NCBI GenBank assembly: GCA_037190845.1
Contig: JBBCJI010000001.1
Location: forward strand, 272,532 to 336,531
Direction of reading: 5' to 3'
DNA: 64,000 nt
DNA from: JBEBVQ01 sp037190845
Lineage (GTDB): Bacteria; Bacteroidota; Bacteroidia; Chitinophagales; Chitinophagaceae
Shown here: piece by piece, positions 1 to 8,878 of the stretch
Position numbering within the stretch: position 1 is the first letter of the stretch
Layout of the letters: each line of letters opens with the position of its first letter
Translations under genes and position numbers: made by a program
The notes under the pieces: generated by a model
Databases searched by the model: none
What the model saw: only the letters and a program-made list of their open reading frames with translations
Told to the model about the DNA's origin: nothing

Positions 1-78
1 CATTGCCGGTATAAATTCCGGTAACAACTTGGTTTAAAATTTGTCTATTGCAAATTTCCTTATAAAGAAACGCAGCAC

Positions 79-119
79 AATACGGCGATCCCCGTATTTA
101 ACGTGGGGTAATTACCCCA
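79..119. promoter_or_regulatory. Pair of dyad-symmetric sites
   Basis: Two adjacent dyads: AATACGG/CCGTATT (79-85 and 92-98, 6-base gap) and a perfect 16-base palindrome TGGGGTAATTACCCCA (104-119). They lie 57-97 bases beyond the stop codon of the response-regulator gene, so they more likely serve a gene to the left of the window than this one. Their spacing and symmetry suit a dimeric regulator, but no T-run makes them a terminator. The function is inferred. Confidence 0.35.
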
Positions 120-175
120 TTTAACAAGGACAATTGAAGGGAAAAGGAAATGTGAATACAGGATCCGGAGGGCTG

Positions 176-832
176 TTATTCTACCAATCCGTTTTTAAGC
201 GCAAAACGAACGAGCCCTACCACATTGTTAATATTCAGCTTTTGCATGATATTAGTTCTGTGGGTATCAATCGTTTTAGGACTTAAGAACAGTTCTTCGG
301 CAATCTTCGTATTGGATTTCCCGTTGGCGATCTGCACAAGGATTTCTACTTCCCGCGCAGAGAGCTGATCCAGGGCCGGATCCCGGTTTGCTGTGAGTTT
401 TTCTACCGGGTCAGTCATAGAATTTAACGAAACGGTAATCTCGCTGCTGAAGTAAAGACGCCCGTCAAGTACGGTATTGATGGCTTCCAGTAAGGTTGAT
501 TTATCTATGTTTTTCAGCAGGTAACCGGAAGCGCCCACTTCAATCATCTTGCGGATGATGGATTTCTCATCGTGGGTGGTAAGGGCAATGATCTTAATGC
601 CGGAATGCTTTTTGATGATAAACGATGCTGTATCAAAGCCATTCATCAGCGGCATTTCAATATCTACGAGTACTACATCTACAGGGGTGGTTTCGAGAAA
701 CTGCAGGGCTTCTTTGCCATTATTGGCACACCCGACCACTACAAACTGCTTTTCTGTTGCAAACAACGACTTAAGTCCATCGATGAATAACTGATGATCG
801 TCAATGATAAATATCCTGATCTGCCGGGGCAT
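176..832 (-). CDS. NarL/FixJ (LuxR-type) two-component response regulator
   Basis: A 218-residue cytoplasmic DNA-binding response regulator. Residues 5-120 form a receiver domain with acidic pair D11/D12, phospho-acceptor D57 (in VLVDIEMP) and the conserved Lys K107. Residues 155-215 form a LuxR helix-turn-helix, with LSAREVEIL opening the domain and SPKTIDTHRTNI as recognition helix. The start at MPRQIRIF (832) is chosen because the receiver fold begins there; an in-frame ATG at 883 would add 17 unstructured residues. Such regulators normally answer to HisKA_3 kinases, often with TPR sensor parts. No kinase is adjacent, but a kinase of that class lies at 12385-14397, so this regulator is an orphan whose partner may be distant. 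The target genes are unknown. Confidence 0.9.
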   Translation of the reverse strand: MPRQIRIFIIDDHQLFIDGLKSLFATEKQFVVVGCANNGKEALQFLETTPVDVVLVDIEMPLMNGFDTASFIIKKHSGIKIIALTTHDEKSIIRKMIEVGASGYLLKNIDKSTLLEAINTVLDGRLYFSSEITVSLNSMTDPVEKLTANRDPALDQLSAREVEILVQIANGKSNTKIAEELFLSPKTIDTHRTNIMQKLNINNVVGLVRFALKNGLVE

Positions 833-939
833 ACACAATATTACGGATTGTTGGCGGAAAATGCTACAGAGGCTGCGCTTCAAATACTGTCATAATCTAC
901 ATTTTCGCGGATGTTCCAGTGCCTGCTTTATGGCAGGCG

Positions 940-1204
940 ATGAGTATTTACAACAGGACTATCACTAACGAATAAAAAAGTATTATATAGATTAAAGAGA
1001 AACCACCTGTTTGTTACCGGTTTGCTGTGAGGCACAACGTCGTTCGTAGGGGCAACTCTCGCAGTGATCCGTTTTATTTGGACGGGGGTAAACCCCACCC
1101 CTACGAGGGCTATCCTTTCCCGGATGTTTTCATCGTTTACCAAAGGAAAATGATATTAATACACAACGTGATTATCACCAATGAATAAGAAAAGCTATTG
1201 TACA
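940..1204. repeat. Diverged direct repeats flanking a palindromic segment
   Basis: Two related stretches (940-989 and 1151-1204), similar over about 45 bases, face the same way and flank a segment with an inverted pair CGTAGGGG (1045-1052) / CCCCTACG (1098-1105). The right copy overlaps the 3' end of the decayed gene at 1137-1374. The layout suggests a small palindromic element inserted near that gene, or a local duplication. The open frame through it on the minus strand looks like translated repeat and is not called as a gene. Confidence 0.4.
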
Positions 1205-1374
1205 GTTTTCGAAGGGTATCCAGGACTACGAGTTCTTTTATACCGTCCCGATCTAAATCACCAGTAAAGGGAGTCTATGATCACAAAATGTCCGGGAATC
1301 GGAATTTCCTGTCCCGAAACAGCGACTGCACTAAGTAATGAGCACAGAAATATTAGTTGTGTGATTTTTCTCAT
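1137..1374 (-). pseudogene. Decayed secreted VCBS/FG-GAP-like protein (frameshifted, truncated)
   Basis: A frame starting at 1374 encodes a signal peptide (MRKITQLIFLCSLLSAVAVS) and the start of a mature protein ending IPGHFVIIDSLYW at a stop at 1258. In the next frame the same strand continues with TGDLDRDGIKELVVLD, the Ca-binding D-x-D-x-DG motif seen after such N-termini in Bacteroidota VCBS/FG-GAP-like proteins, until a stop at 1137. One frameshift near 1262 rejoins the two parts. The joined product is only about 78 residues, much shorter than family members. I therefore read this as a gene remnant truncated next to the repeat at 940-1204. Motif recognition is direct; the family assignment is inferred. 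Confidence 0.5.
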
Positions 1375-1450
1375 AAGGACATTTTTCCGAAAATAATTAA
1401 CGCCTGAACATGACAATATCATGATTCGACATTGCCTTATAAAAGCCATT

Positions 1451-2230
1451 TTATTTTTCTTCCTTCTCCGGGTCAGCATCCTGAATTTTACTTAATCTCA
1501 AAACAGCTGCATCGAGAGAATCTTTCCTGTTGGATGCTTGCTTATTATAATAACTGGCTACCCCACTTTTCCGAGCGAGGTCAGATAAGTTGATAAGATA
1601 TAGATAGGCTTCGTGTAAACTCCCTCTAAGTATGCAATGAACGGATAGTCTATGATATTTCATTTCATAATCTGCGCAATGCCTGGCTTTACTTTCCAAT
1701 ATATAATACTCACCATCAAATATGCCCGTACCTTCAGGGCACGGATTTTCAAAGGCCCAGTAGTAGCTGCTTTTCAACAATATAATAAATTGAAACCAGT
1801 CTTTTTGCGAAATAGTTTGTTTCGATGATGCCAAAACAGTATCACTCGTGAGTGTAATACCCCCGTAAGAGCGGGGATAGTCATTGCCAATATCTGCTAT
1901 GATAAACTTTGTTGTAAGCTGAATCTCGCCGCTCGCAGTTTCCTCAATAAAGAAAACAAAATCGGGAGGAGTAAAGTGAGGCCGTTGGATATACAGGATA
2001 TAGGCCTCCCTGTTTATGGTTTTCAGATCCGGGAGGTCTAAAAGCTTGAGAAAACGTGACCTGAAGATATTTCCCCGGATCGCCCACATGGAATCTTCTG
2101 TCTTCAGTGTCTGTTTGTAACCCTTTATAACTTGCAGGGAATCTTCAGCAAATATCTTGCACCTTGGCGCTCTCTGATTGCAAGCCAGGCACGTGAGACA
2201 AATAATCAGAGCACAATAGAATGTCCGCAT
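1451..2230 (-). CDS. Hypothetical lipoprotein
   Basis: A 259-residue protein with a short hydrophobic N-terminus and a lipobox-like end (LTCLAC, Cys17), so probably a membrane-anchored lipoprotein. The mature part has no domain I recognise. It is rich in aromatic residues (YYWAFENPCPEGTG near the middle) and ends in a charged tail (DADPEKEEK). It is followed closely by the decayed VCBS-like gene and preceded by an LprI-like secreted protein on the same strand, but 166 bases separate the latter, so a shared transcript is uncertain. Function unknown. Confidence 0.75.
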   Translation of the reverse strand: MRTFYCALIICLTCLACNQRAPRCKIFAEDSLQVIKGYKQTLKTEDSMWAIRGNIFRSRFLKLLDLPDLKTINREAYILYIQRPHFTPPDFVFFIEETASGEIQLTTKFIIADIGNDYPRSYGGITLTSDTVLASSKQTISQKDWFQFIILLKSSYYWAFENPCPEGTGIFDGEYYILESKARHCADYEMKYHRLSVHCILRGSLHEAYLYLINLSDLARKSGVASYYNKQASNRKDSLDAAVLRLSKIQDADPEKEEK

Positions 2231-2396
2231 AAATGAAAAGTTAATGGATTATCAATCACTATTTCGAAATCATATACCGGACAACCTACAAACAAAATAC
2301 GTACACTGTCTGTTTGATTGCGAGTAGGACAGGTTTTATCATGAATGGTAAGATCATATTTACATGGCCTCGGGAACAATCCCCGTTTAATCCCCT

Positions 2397-2957
2397 TTAT
2401 TCTTCCATCATCAAATACAAATGTTCCACTAATTGGAAAACTCTTTCCTTAGTCAGGCTCAGCACCTTTGAGGAGACAATGATACGCTGCATTGTACCAC
2501 CTCCTGAATATTCTTCTGCGGCTAAGGTGGCTATCAGATTTTTTTCATTATCCCTGAATGAAACCCAACTTCGTTGTGCATTCTTGAGTATCTGCTGGTC
2601 AGCAGGGGCCAGTCTGCTTATTAATATCTTATAGTACTTATTCAACAGTCCGTCGTATGCTTCCAGCAATTCGTATGATGCTTCTACCATACCGATGGTG
2701 GAGTAGTCGATCTCAAGTTTTTTCTCATGAAGTTTTTCAATGACAAAAGTGTCCATGGTAAAATCAATCTCAATTTTCCGCTGGAAATCCGAAAGATATT
2801 GATCTCCCTTTTCCAATTGAGTTTTCAATTGTTTTGCCTGAACCTCTATTTCCTGCTTCAGTTGAATGATTTCAGTAGCGGTCAATTCCCGGGGCGCTTG
2901 CCCAAATGTGCTTTTAAAACTTAAAATAAGCACAAGGATGAAACAGCTTCTCTTCAT
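2397..2957 (-). CDS. Secreted LprI/DUF1311-like protein
   Basis: A 186-residue exported protein. Residues 1-20 are a signal peptide (MKRSCFILVLILSFKSTFGQ). The C-terminal third carries the hallmark of the LprI N-terminal (DUF1311) family: L-x-x-AQRSWVSFRDNE, an invariant QR-W-x-x-FRD pattern. In proteobacteria and mycobacteria members include periplasmic lysozyme inhibitors; here only the fold is supported. The middle is a predicted helical, Lys/Glu/Gln-rich segment (about residues 30-75), possibly coiled coil. The start at 2957 is chosen because the signal peptide begins there; an upstream in-frame ATG at 2984 adds nine residues. Product likely periplasmic. Confidence 0.7.
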   Translation of the reverse strand: MKRSCFILVLILSFKSTFGQAPRELTATEIIQLKQEIEVQAKQLKTQLEKGDQYLSDFQRKIEIDFTMDTFVIEKLHEKKLEIDYSTIGMVEASYELLEAYDGLLNKYYKILISRLAPADQQILKNAQRSWVSFRDNEKNLIATLAAEEYSGGGTMQRIIVSSKVLSLTKERVFQLVEHLYLMMEE

Positions 2958-3021
2958 AAATTGGAACGTGTCCCTATTTTTCAACCATGCAAAAAAATCA
3001 CTACTGATTGATCGGGCATTT

Positions 3022-3029
3022 CAAATATA
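3022..3029 (-). promoter_or_regulatory. Candidate Bacteroidota -7 box (TATATTTG)
   Basis: TATATTTG on the minus strand, 65 bases upstream of the LprI-like start, fits the -7 consensus TAnnTTTG. I do not see a good -33 TTG at 19-21 bases, so this is only a candidate. Confidence 0.3.
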
Positions 3030-3162
3030 CAGTATATTTATAACGGAAGCTGCTTGTGCCTGAGTACCGCCAAGCTGAAGTGACGGAATGAAATTAGGAA
3101 GCTATCCCCTCCAGGATTTTAGATTTTATACGTATTTTACAAACCAGAAATAGTTTCCTGTA

Positions 3163-3699
3163 ATGAAATTGCGTATTCCCATATTAATGTTACTCATTCC
3201 GCTTATGCTCCCCTCGTCCTGTAAGAAAACACAGGATCAGCTCCGTGTCATTAATATGGATTTTAAAAGCCTGGTCATGCGTGATATCAATGCAAATCCT
3301 GTGGGGATAACCGGTGATCCATCCGATCAATTCCGGAATGAAGACTGGCCGGATTGGATTCACGCTCATTTTAAAGATATGGATACTGCATTTCTCCCTG
3401 CCGGGCCGGGGGAGGCTCCTCAGGATATTATTCTTTTTCCAAATCCGGCTCAAACAGCCCAGTATCTGGCGGTAAACATATCTGATACCGCAAATTTGAA
3501 AGTTATTATGATTAACACCAAAGGGGATTGTGTTCTGAAGATGAGCCGTACTATCACCGGGGGATCTTATCAGACGCTCATGTTACCGTTCCATGAAGCG
3601 CATGTCACAAAAAACAATCATTATCGCTTGTATTATGCCTTCTCGGTAAGGGAATATCCGTTTTTCAATAAAGGCCATGCCAACCTGTTATTGAATTAG
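3163..3699 (+). CDS. Hypothetical lipoprotein with sorting-domain-like C-terminal half
   Basis: 178 residues. Residues 1-20 form a lipoprotein signal ending in LPSSC (Cys20) followed by KK. The first half contains an acidic linker (NEDWPDWIHAHFKDMD). The second half, from about residue 85, reads IILFPNPAQTAQYLAVNIS and then alternating beta strands (LKVIMINTKGDCVL; SYQTLMLPF). This resembles the beta-sandwich of T9SS type A sorting domains, where PNP is the hallmark, but it carries about 40 extra residues at the end and belongs to a lipoprotein, so a sorting role is doubtful. It stands alone, convergent with the SemiSWEET gene. Function unknown. Confidence 0.7.
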   Translation: MKLRIPILMLLIPLMLPSSCKKTQDQLRVINMDFKSLVMRDINANPVGITGDPSDQFRNEDWPDWIHAHFKDMDTAFLPAGPGEAPQDIILFPNPAQTAQYLAVNISDTANLKVIMINTKGDCVLKMSRTITGGSYQTLMLPFHEAHVTKNNHYRLYYAFSVREYPFFNKGHANLLLN

Positions 3700-3794
3700 G
3701 CCCCCAGGATCACTATTTGCCCTGCTGCCACAAAATGTAAGTTTGCATTGATAAAACCTATGGCCAACGGATAAGTTTGGGATCTTCATATTTA

Positions 3795-4058
3795 CTACCG
3801 GACGGTCTTGCTATACCAACGATTCAATACCAAAATGCAGCAATTAACCAGCAGTGAAAATGCATTAGTGACGATAATGGGCCAGTCATTTTTCATGCAT
3901 CCGTAAATGATCCATAAGATAAGACCGACCAGCAGGCACATTAACATCACAACGGATATATCCTGGCTGCTCTTCTCTCTGAGCATTTTTATCAACTGGG
4001 GTAAAAGAGAGATACCGGTGCATATGCCGGCTGCTATTCCTATGATTTGACTACCCAT
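3795..4058 (-). CDS. SemiSWEET-family (PQ-loop) sugar transporter
   Basis: An 87-residue integral membrane protein with three hydrophobic helices (about 4-22, 35-54, 60-78), the size and topology of a SemiSWEET half-transporter, which works as a homodimer to move sugars down their gradient. The PQ-loop motif is present in helix 1 (GISLLPQLIKM, P20-Q21). Other family-like features are the cytoplasmic KSSQDISV stretch and an Asn (N70) late in the protein near helix 3. Single gene, convergent with the lipoprotein at 3163. The substrate cannot be read from the sequence. Confidence 0.85.
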   Translation of the reverse strand: MGSQIIGIAAGICTGISLLPQLIKMLREKSSQDISVVMLMCLLVGLILWIIYGCMKNDWPIIVTNAFSLLVNCCILVLNRWYSKTVR

Positions 4059-4167
4059 TTGAAACTGCTGCTTATAACCGGGTTTCGACCTGGCAATATT
4101 AAAAAGCAGCCAGTTTGCTTTACATACCTGAAAGGAAAAAACTATGCCAGTGTCCGGCGTATATTAT

Positions 4168-4540
4168 TTTAGGCAATGTCCCGGATAAAGGGAGCAAAGA
4201 ACAACAGTGTCGCCTGAAAAGAATAAATGAGACCGTGGTTATGCGGTTTCGACCTCATCCCCACAGGAACGGTGTCATCCCGACGAGGGAGGGATCCCAC
4301 ACAATACCGGACAATCCTGCATTATGTGAGATCCTTCACTCCGCTACGCTGCGTTCTGGATGACGTAGTGGATAGATCATACAACCGTCATTCTTATCAT
4401 TGTTTTGGGACACCCAAATGAAGACTCGCAATGACGGGTAAGCATGAAGCATTGCGCCAGCCATGATACATGCCACTACCTGCCATGCAGACTGTTCCCT
4501 CCCCCTTAAACCACTCCCTTTATCCGGGACATTACCTAAA
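4168..4540. mobile_element. MITE-like palindromic element, nested inverted repeats
   Basis: A 373-base non-coding element. Its ends are 27-base inverted repeats matching at 26 positions (4168-4194 and 4514-4540, core AATGTCCCGGATAAAGGGAG). Inside lies a second palindrome (4274-4364) starting GTCATCC and ending GGATGAC, with GGATCCCACACAAT and ATTATGTGAGATCC in its arms. The inner palindrome recurs at 27313-27388 and 38481-38571. No open frame resembles a transposase, so mobilisation would need an enzyme supplied elsewhere. Open frames across it are translated repeat. Confidence 0.65.
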
Positions 4541-4805
4541 TTTTGTCTAATGTATAAATTTCAGGAATATACCCTTTCTTATTTCTTAAGTGCCCTTACT
4601 ACCCGATGCCGGTAAACCGGGACTTTTCCATCGGTTCTGAATTTTAAAATTAAGAATTTCATCATGCTTGGGATTTTACGCATTTTGGGGAACCCGGTTA
4701 GCAATAGATGAATTTGTTCAGAAACAGTACCAGATAGCACGTGGCACAATTATAATATAAATAATTAATGGAGACCGGAAATATGTTGCCGCTAATACGA
4801 TAGGT

Positions 4806-7800
4806 ATGAAAAAAAATAATGCTCTGCAGGATAAAGAAGCTGCCCGCCTTAGAGCACTGGAAAGTTATGAAATCCTGAATACCCTGACAGAGGAGGAATT
4901 TGACCGTATCACCGAACTTGCTTCACTGATCTGTAAAACTCCGATATCGTTGATCACGTTACTGGACGAGCGCCGGCAATGGTTCAAATCAAAAGTTGGG
5001 GTTGACATCTCCGAGACCCGCAGAGAGCTGGCCTTTTGCGAATACACGATCCAGGGCGAGGCACTTTTTGAAGTTCCGGATGCGACGAAGGATACAAGGT
5101 TTAAGGATAATGAGCTGGTTACGGGCACGCCCGATATACGCTTCTATGCGGGATTTCCGCTGACTGATCCCGATGGGTTTAACCTGGGCACGCTGTGCGT
5201 TATTGACCGTAAAGCACGGGAGCTCGATGCCGACCAAAAAAGAGCGCTTCAGTTACTGGCCAAAGAAGTAATGACGCTGATCATAGAAAGGCGGCAAAAA
5301 GAAGAACTCAGGAATTTTGAAAAGCTGTTTAAACTGTCTCCTGCGCTGATCTGCGTAGCCGGAACCGAAGGTTATTTTAAAAAGGTCAATCCTGCGCTTA
5401 AGGAGATGCTCGGGTTGTCTCCCGCTGAGCTTTATGCGACTTCGTTTTATGAGATCATCCATCCGGATGATCTGGCTGCCACGAAGATGGAAGTGGAACG
5501 TATCAAATCCGGTGAGACCATACTGAATTTTACCATCCGCGTTAAAGCGGCCGGTAACAGCTACCGGTATGTGCAATGGGTGGCCAGTCCGGAACCAGAT
5601 ACCAATAACATTTTTGCGGTAGGAAGGGATATTGATGAAATAAAAAAGATGCAGATGGAAAATAACCGGGCAAGAGCGGTACTGTCGGCATTTGTAGCGC
5701 ATACACCGGCTGCCGTAGCTATGCTGGATAATGATATGCGGTACATTACTGCAAGTAATCAGTGGATCGAAGAATACGGATTACAACAGACATTTGAGGT
5801 CGGTCAGTCGTACTACACTTCTTTCCCCTTTATCAGCGAAGAAGGGAGGGTCCGACACCAACGGGTGCTGTCCGGGGCTGTAGAGTCTGTTGACGAACAG
5901 CTTGTTTTTATTCCCGGGTTTTCTTCAGAAAAATACCTTGCATGGGAAATGCGGCCCTGGACGGAATTTGACGGCAGCATAGGCGGGATGATGATCTACA
6001 CAAAAAACATCACGTCAATGATCGCTCAGCGTGAAGAATTAAAACGCGCAAAACTGCAGGCGGAGCAAGCCAGTCTTGCCAAATCCGAATTTCTGGCCAA
6101 TATGAGCCACGAGATCCGGACCCCGCTTAACGGCGTTATCGGTTTTACAGACCTGGTTCTTAAAACGCATCTTTCCCCGACACAACAACAATATCTCACG
6201 ATCGTCCACCAGTCAGCGGCAGCGTTACTAAGCATTATCAATGACATCCTTGATTTCTCTAAAATAGAAGCGGGAAAACTGGAGCTGGACATCGAGCAGT
6301 GCGACCTATACGAAATAAGCGCGCAGGTGGCCGACATCATAAGCTACCAGGTACAGCATAAAGGCCTGGAAATGCTGCTGTTTCTGACACCCGGGCTCCC
6401 CAGGTTCATCTGGAGCGACTCGGTGCGACTTAAGCAGATCATCATCAATTTACTGTCTAATGCAGCCAAGTTTACCGAAAAAGGAGAAATCGAACTTAAA
6501 ATAGAACTGCTGAATGAGGAAAACGGATATGCGACACTCCGCTTTGCCGTAAGAGACACGGGTATCGGGATTCACGATCATAAACAGCAGAAGATATTTG
6601 AAGCTTTTTCCCAGGAGGACAACTCAACCACAAAAAAATACGGGGGTACAGGGCTTGGCCTGACCATCTCCAATAAATTGCTTGGCTTAATGAACAGCCG
6701 GCTGGAGTTAACAAGCGCCCCGGGTAAAGGCAGCACATTTTATTTTGACATCCACGTAAGAGCTGCTCAGGGAGCGCCGATCGCGTGGGAGGGTATGGAT
6801 CACCTCAGGCACGTGCTGATCGTAGACGACAACGAGCACAACAGAGAGATACTGAAACAGATGCTGCTGCTGAAAAACATCCGGAGCACTGCTGCAATAA
6901 ACGGTTTCGAAGCGCTGCAGCTCCTCGGTTCGGGCAAGACATTTGATGTGATCCTGATGGACTACCATATGCCTTTTATGAACGGTGTGGAGACCATACG
7001 CAAGATCAGGGAAAGCTTTTTATTTACACCGGAAGAGCTTCCCGTCGTTTTGCTTTCCAGCTCTTCTGATGACGAAAAGATCATCCAGGAAGGCGAAAAG
7101 CTTAATATAAGTCACCGTTTGATGAAGCCTGTGAAAATACAGGATTTCTATGCAGCCTTATCCCATATTTTCAAGAAAGATACGCCATCTGCTGTTCCGT
7201 CATCTTTTGAAAGGATGATCAGCAATTCGGGCGAGGCGACCGTGCTCATTGCCGAGGACAATGCCGTAAATATGCTGTTGGCCGTTACGATCCTGAAACG
7301 TATTGCTCCTCATGCCACCATCATTGAAGCCACGAACGGAAAAGCAGCGTTGGCATATTGCAAAAAGAAATTGCCGGATCTCATCCTGATGGACATCCAG
7401 ATGCCGGAGATGAATGGCTATGAAGCTACGAAAGCGATCAGGGCGCTTGATGGTGCAGCAGGAATCCCCATTATTGCCTTAACGGCCGGTAATCTGAGAA
7501 GCGAAAAGGAGAAAAGCCTGGCGAGTGGTATGAATGATTTCCTTGTAAAGCCGATTATAGAAGATACGCTGTCGGATATTTTTAAAAAATGGTTATCAGA
7601 AGTCCCTGATCTTACCGGGGAGCCGGATTTAGCGGAAAAAGCGAACAGGAACCTGCATTATGACGAATCCGTGCTGAAAAAATACATCGGTGACGATAAG
7701 CATATTTTACAGGAGGCAATCCTCCTTATCCGGGATGAGCTCAGGAACGTTACAGCATCGCTCAGGGAACACATCTCTGCGGGAAACCTCCTTTCGGTTA

Positions 7801-7979
7801 ACCAGTTGGGACATAGATTATACGGCACGGCTTCCTCTGCGGGTCTGACCCGTGTCGCCCGGATTGCCCGGAGACTTGAGTTTCAACAGGCATTCCAGTC
7901 AGACATGCTGCATAATTTGCAGGATGAACTGGAAAAAGAAGTGGATATCACGCTGTCTTTAATGAATCCGGAAGCGTAA
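4806..7979 (+). CDS. Hybrid sensor histidine kinase (GAF-PAS-PAS-HisKA-HATPase-REC-REC-HPt)
   Basis: A 1057-residue multistep phosphorelay protein without membrane segments, so a cytoplasmic sensor. Order: GAF (about 25-165), PAS 1 (170-285, with IIHPDD), PAS 2 (290-410), HisKA with phospho-acceptor H435 (MSHEIRTPLNGVIGF), HATPase with N-box LSNAAKFTEKG and G-boxes RDTGIGI and GGTGLGLTISN, receiver 1 (D719 in VILMDYHMP), receiver 2 (D863 in LILMDIQMPEMNG) and HPt with H1003 (LGHRLYGTASSAG). Every relay residue needed for His-Asp-His transfer is present. The order of two receivers plus HPt resembles BarA/EvgS-type kinases. No response regulator is adjacent, so its output protein is unlinked. 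The start at 4806 fits the GAF N-extension (KEAARLRALESYEIL), typical of GAF-sensor kinases. Signal unknown. Confidence 0.93.
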   Translation: MKKNNALQDKEAARLRALESYEILNTLTEEEFDRITELASLICKTPISLITLLDERRQWFKSKVGVDISETRRELAFCEYTIQGEALFEVPDATKDTRFKDNELVTGTPDIRFYAGFPLTDPDGFNLGTLCVIDRKARELDADQKRALQLLAKEVMTLIIERRQKEELRNFEKLFKLSPALICVAGTEGYFKKVNPALKEMLGLSPAELYATSFYEIIHPDDLAATKMEVERIKSGETILNFTIRVKAAGNSYRYVQWVASPEPDTNNIFAVGRDIDEIKKMQMENNRARAVLSAFVAHTPAAVAMLDNDMRYITASNQWIEEYGLQQTFEVGQSYYTSFPFISEEGRVRHQRVLSGAVESVDEQLVFIPGFSSEKYLAWEMRPWTEFDGSIGGMMIYTKNITSMIAQREELKRAKLQAEQASLAKSEFLANMSHEIRTPLNGVIGFTDLVLKTHLSPTQQQYLTIVHQSAAALLSIINDILDFSKIEAGKLELDIEQCDLYEISAQVADIISYQVQHKGLEMLLFLTPGLPRFIWSDSVRLKQIIINLLSNAAKFTEKGEIELKIELLNEENGYATLRFAVRDTGIGIHDHKQQKIFEAFSQEDNSTTKKYGGTGLGLTISNKLLGLMNSRLELTSAPGKGSTFYFDIHVRAAQGAPIAWEGMDHLRHVLIVDDNEHNREILKQMLLLKNIRSTAAINGFEALQLLGSGKTFDVILMDYHMPFMNGVETIRKIRESFLFTPEELPVVLLSSSSDDEKIIQEGEKLNISHRLMKPVKIQDFYAALSHIFKKDTPSAVPSSFERMISNSGEATVLIAEDNAVNMLLAVTILKRIAPHATIIEATNGKAALAYCKKKLPDLILMDIQMPEMNGYEATKAIRALDGAAGIPIIALTAGNLRSEKEKSLASGMNDFLVKPIIEDTLSDIFKKWLSEVPDLTGEPDLAEKANRNLHYDESVLKKYIGDDKHILQEAILLIRDELRNVTASLREHISAGNLLSVNQLGHRLYGTASSAGLTRVARIARRLEFQQAFQSDMLHNLQDELEKEVDITLSLMNPEA

Positions 7980-8878
7980 ACGTTGTCCGGACCGAAGCTT
8001 TATTTTCCCGATGTTGAAAGTAGGCTGAATCAACGGGCTTTGGGCGGTCATCTAAGCTGAAAGTAGCTTCCGCAATGCAGGCCATTACTTCATAACTTCC
8101 CAGCAGGTTCATACGTGTTTTTGGAGGTGTGGCAGGGTTTACCAGGACCGCATCCAGCACACACCAGCGTTCTTTGAGGCTTTCTGACCGGCGGTATTTC
8201 CGGGCAAAAGAACTTATTACCGCACCGCTTCCGGCGACTGTACTGGCATCCCTGCAGGCAATTGTACCGGAGGCCGAAGGCTTTCCGGTGTCAGTCGCAG
8301 ATACAGTTGCAGCCTGGCTGCAATGAGCGGCTTGAAATAACTCCCGAACCGCAGTAATCGTCCGCGGCGGCTGCCCTCGCTGTACTCGTTTTCTGTGCTG
8401 CTTTGTGTAACAGAAGGGGAATGTGCAAAAGTGTTTGTTTTGTTTTCCTTTTCTGCTTTTGTGCTTGTTGCATACCATTTGTTTTGTCTGCGGGTGATGA
8501 TTCGCAGGGATGAAAAAATGAGCGACTCCCGGTCAGAGGCAGGTATCGCTGCCAGTAAATGAACCCAGATTGAGCTGTGACGGTTTCTGCTAAAAGCCTC
8601 AGAATAGAAATGCGCGGCGCCCAACTTATCATAATTGAGGCCAAAAGAAAGCCCTACACACGAATAAGTGGACCCACGCATGTGGCGGGCAACCTGGCTT
8701 ATCCTCTCGTGTGTATGAAATCTCTTAGGTTTCAATTATGAGATTCAAAGCGATTGCTGCCAATGATATACCGAAAGGTCGCGTTATGATTAACAACCCG
8801 AAATTAGATCATTAAAATGTTTTCTGTTGGCATCACCAGAGTTTGGAAAGGTTTGTTTTTTTCCGATTCAGTGAAGTT
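7980..8878. other. 900 bases without a recognisable gene
   Basis: Several overlapping open frames exist on both strands here (for example minus 8217-8735, minus 7948-8478, plus 8129-8326), but none has a signal peptide, a domain I recognise or compositional evidence over the others. The minus frames are rich in Ser, Arg and Thr in the way of antisense or decayed sequence. A small inverted repeat (ACACACGA near 8653, TCGTGTGT near 8714) is present. A decayed gene is possible. I cannot name one. Confidence 0.35.

Noticed and set aside
928..1143. 71-codon minus-strand frame
   Set aside because: It reads through the palindromic repeat and no start or domain supports it.
4241..4421. Small frames across the palindromic element
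   Set aside because: Translated inverted repeat; the same peptides would arise in unrelated repeat copies.
8217..8735. 172-codon minus-strand frame as a gene
   Set aside because: No recognisable domain, Ser/Arg/Thr-rich in the way of noise, and other frames of similar length overlap it. Left as unassigned.
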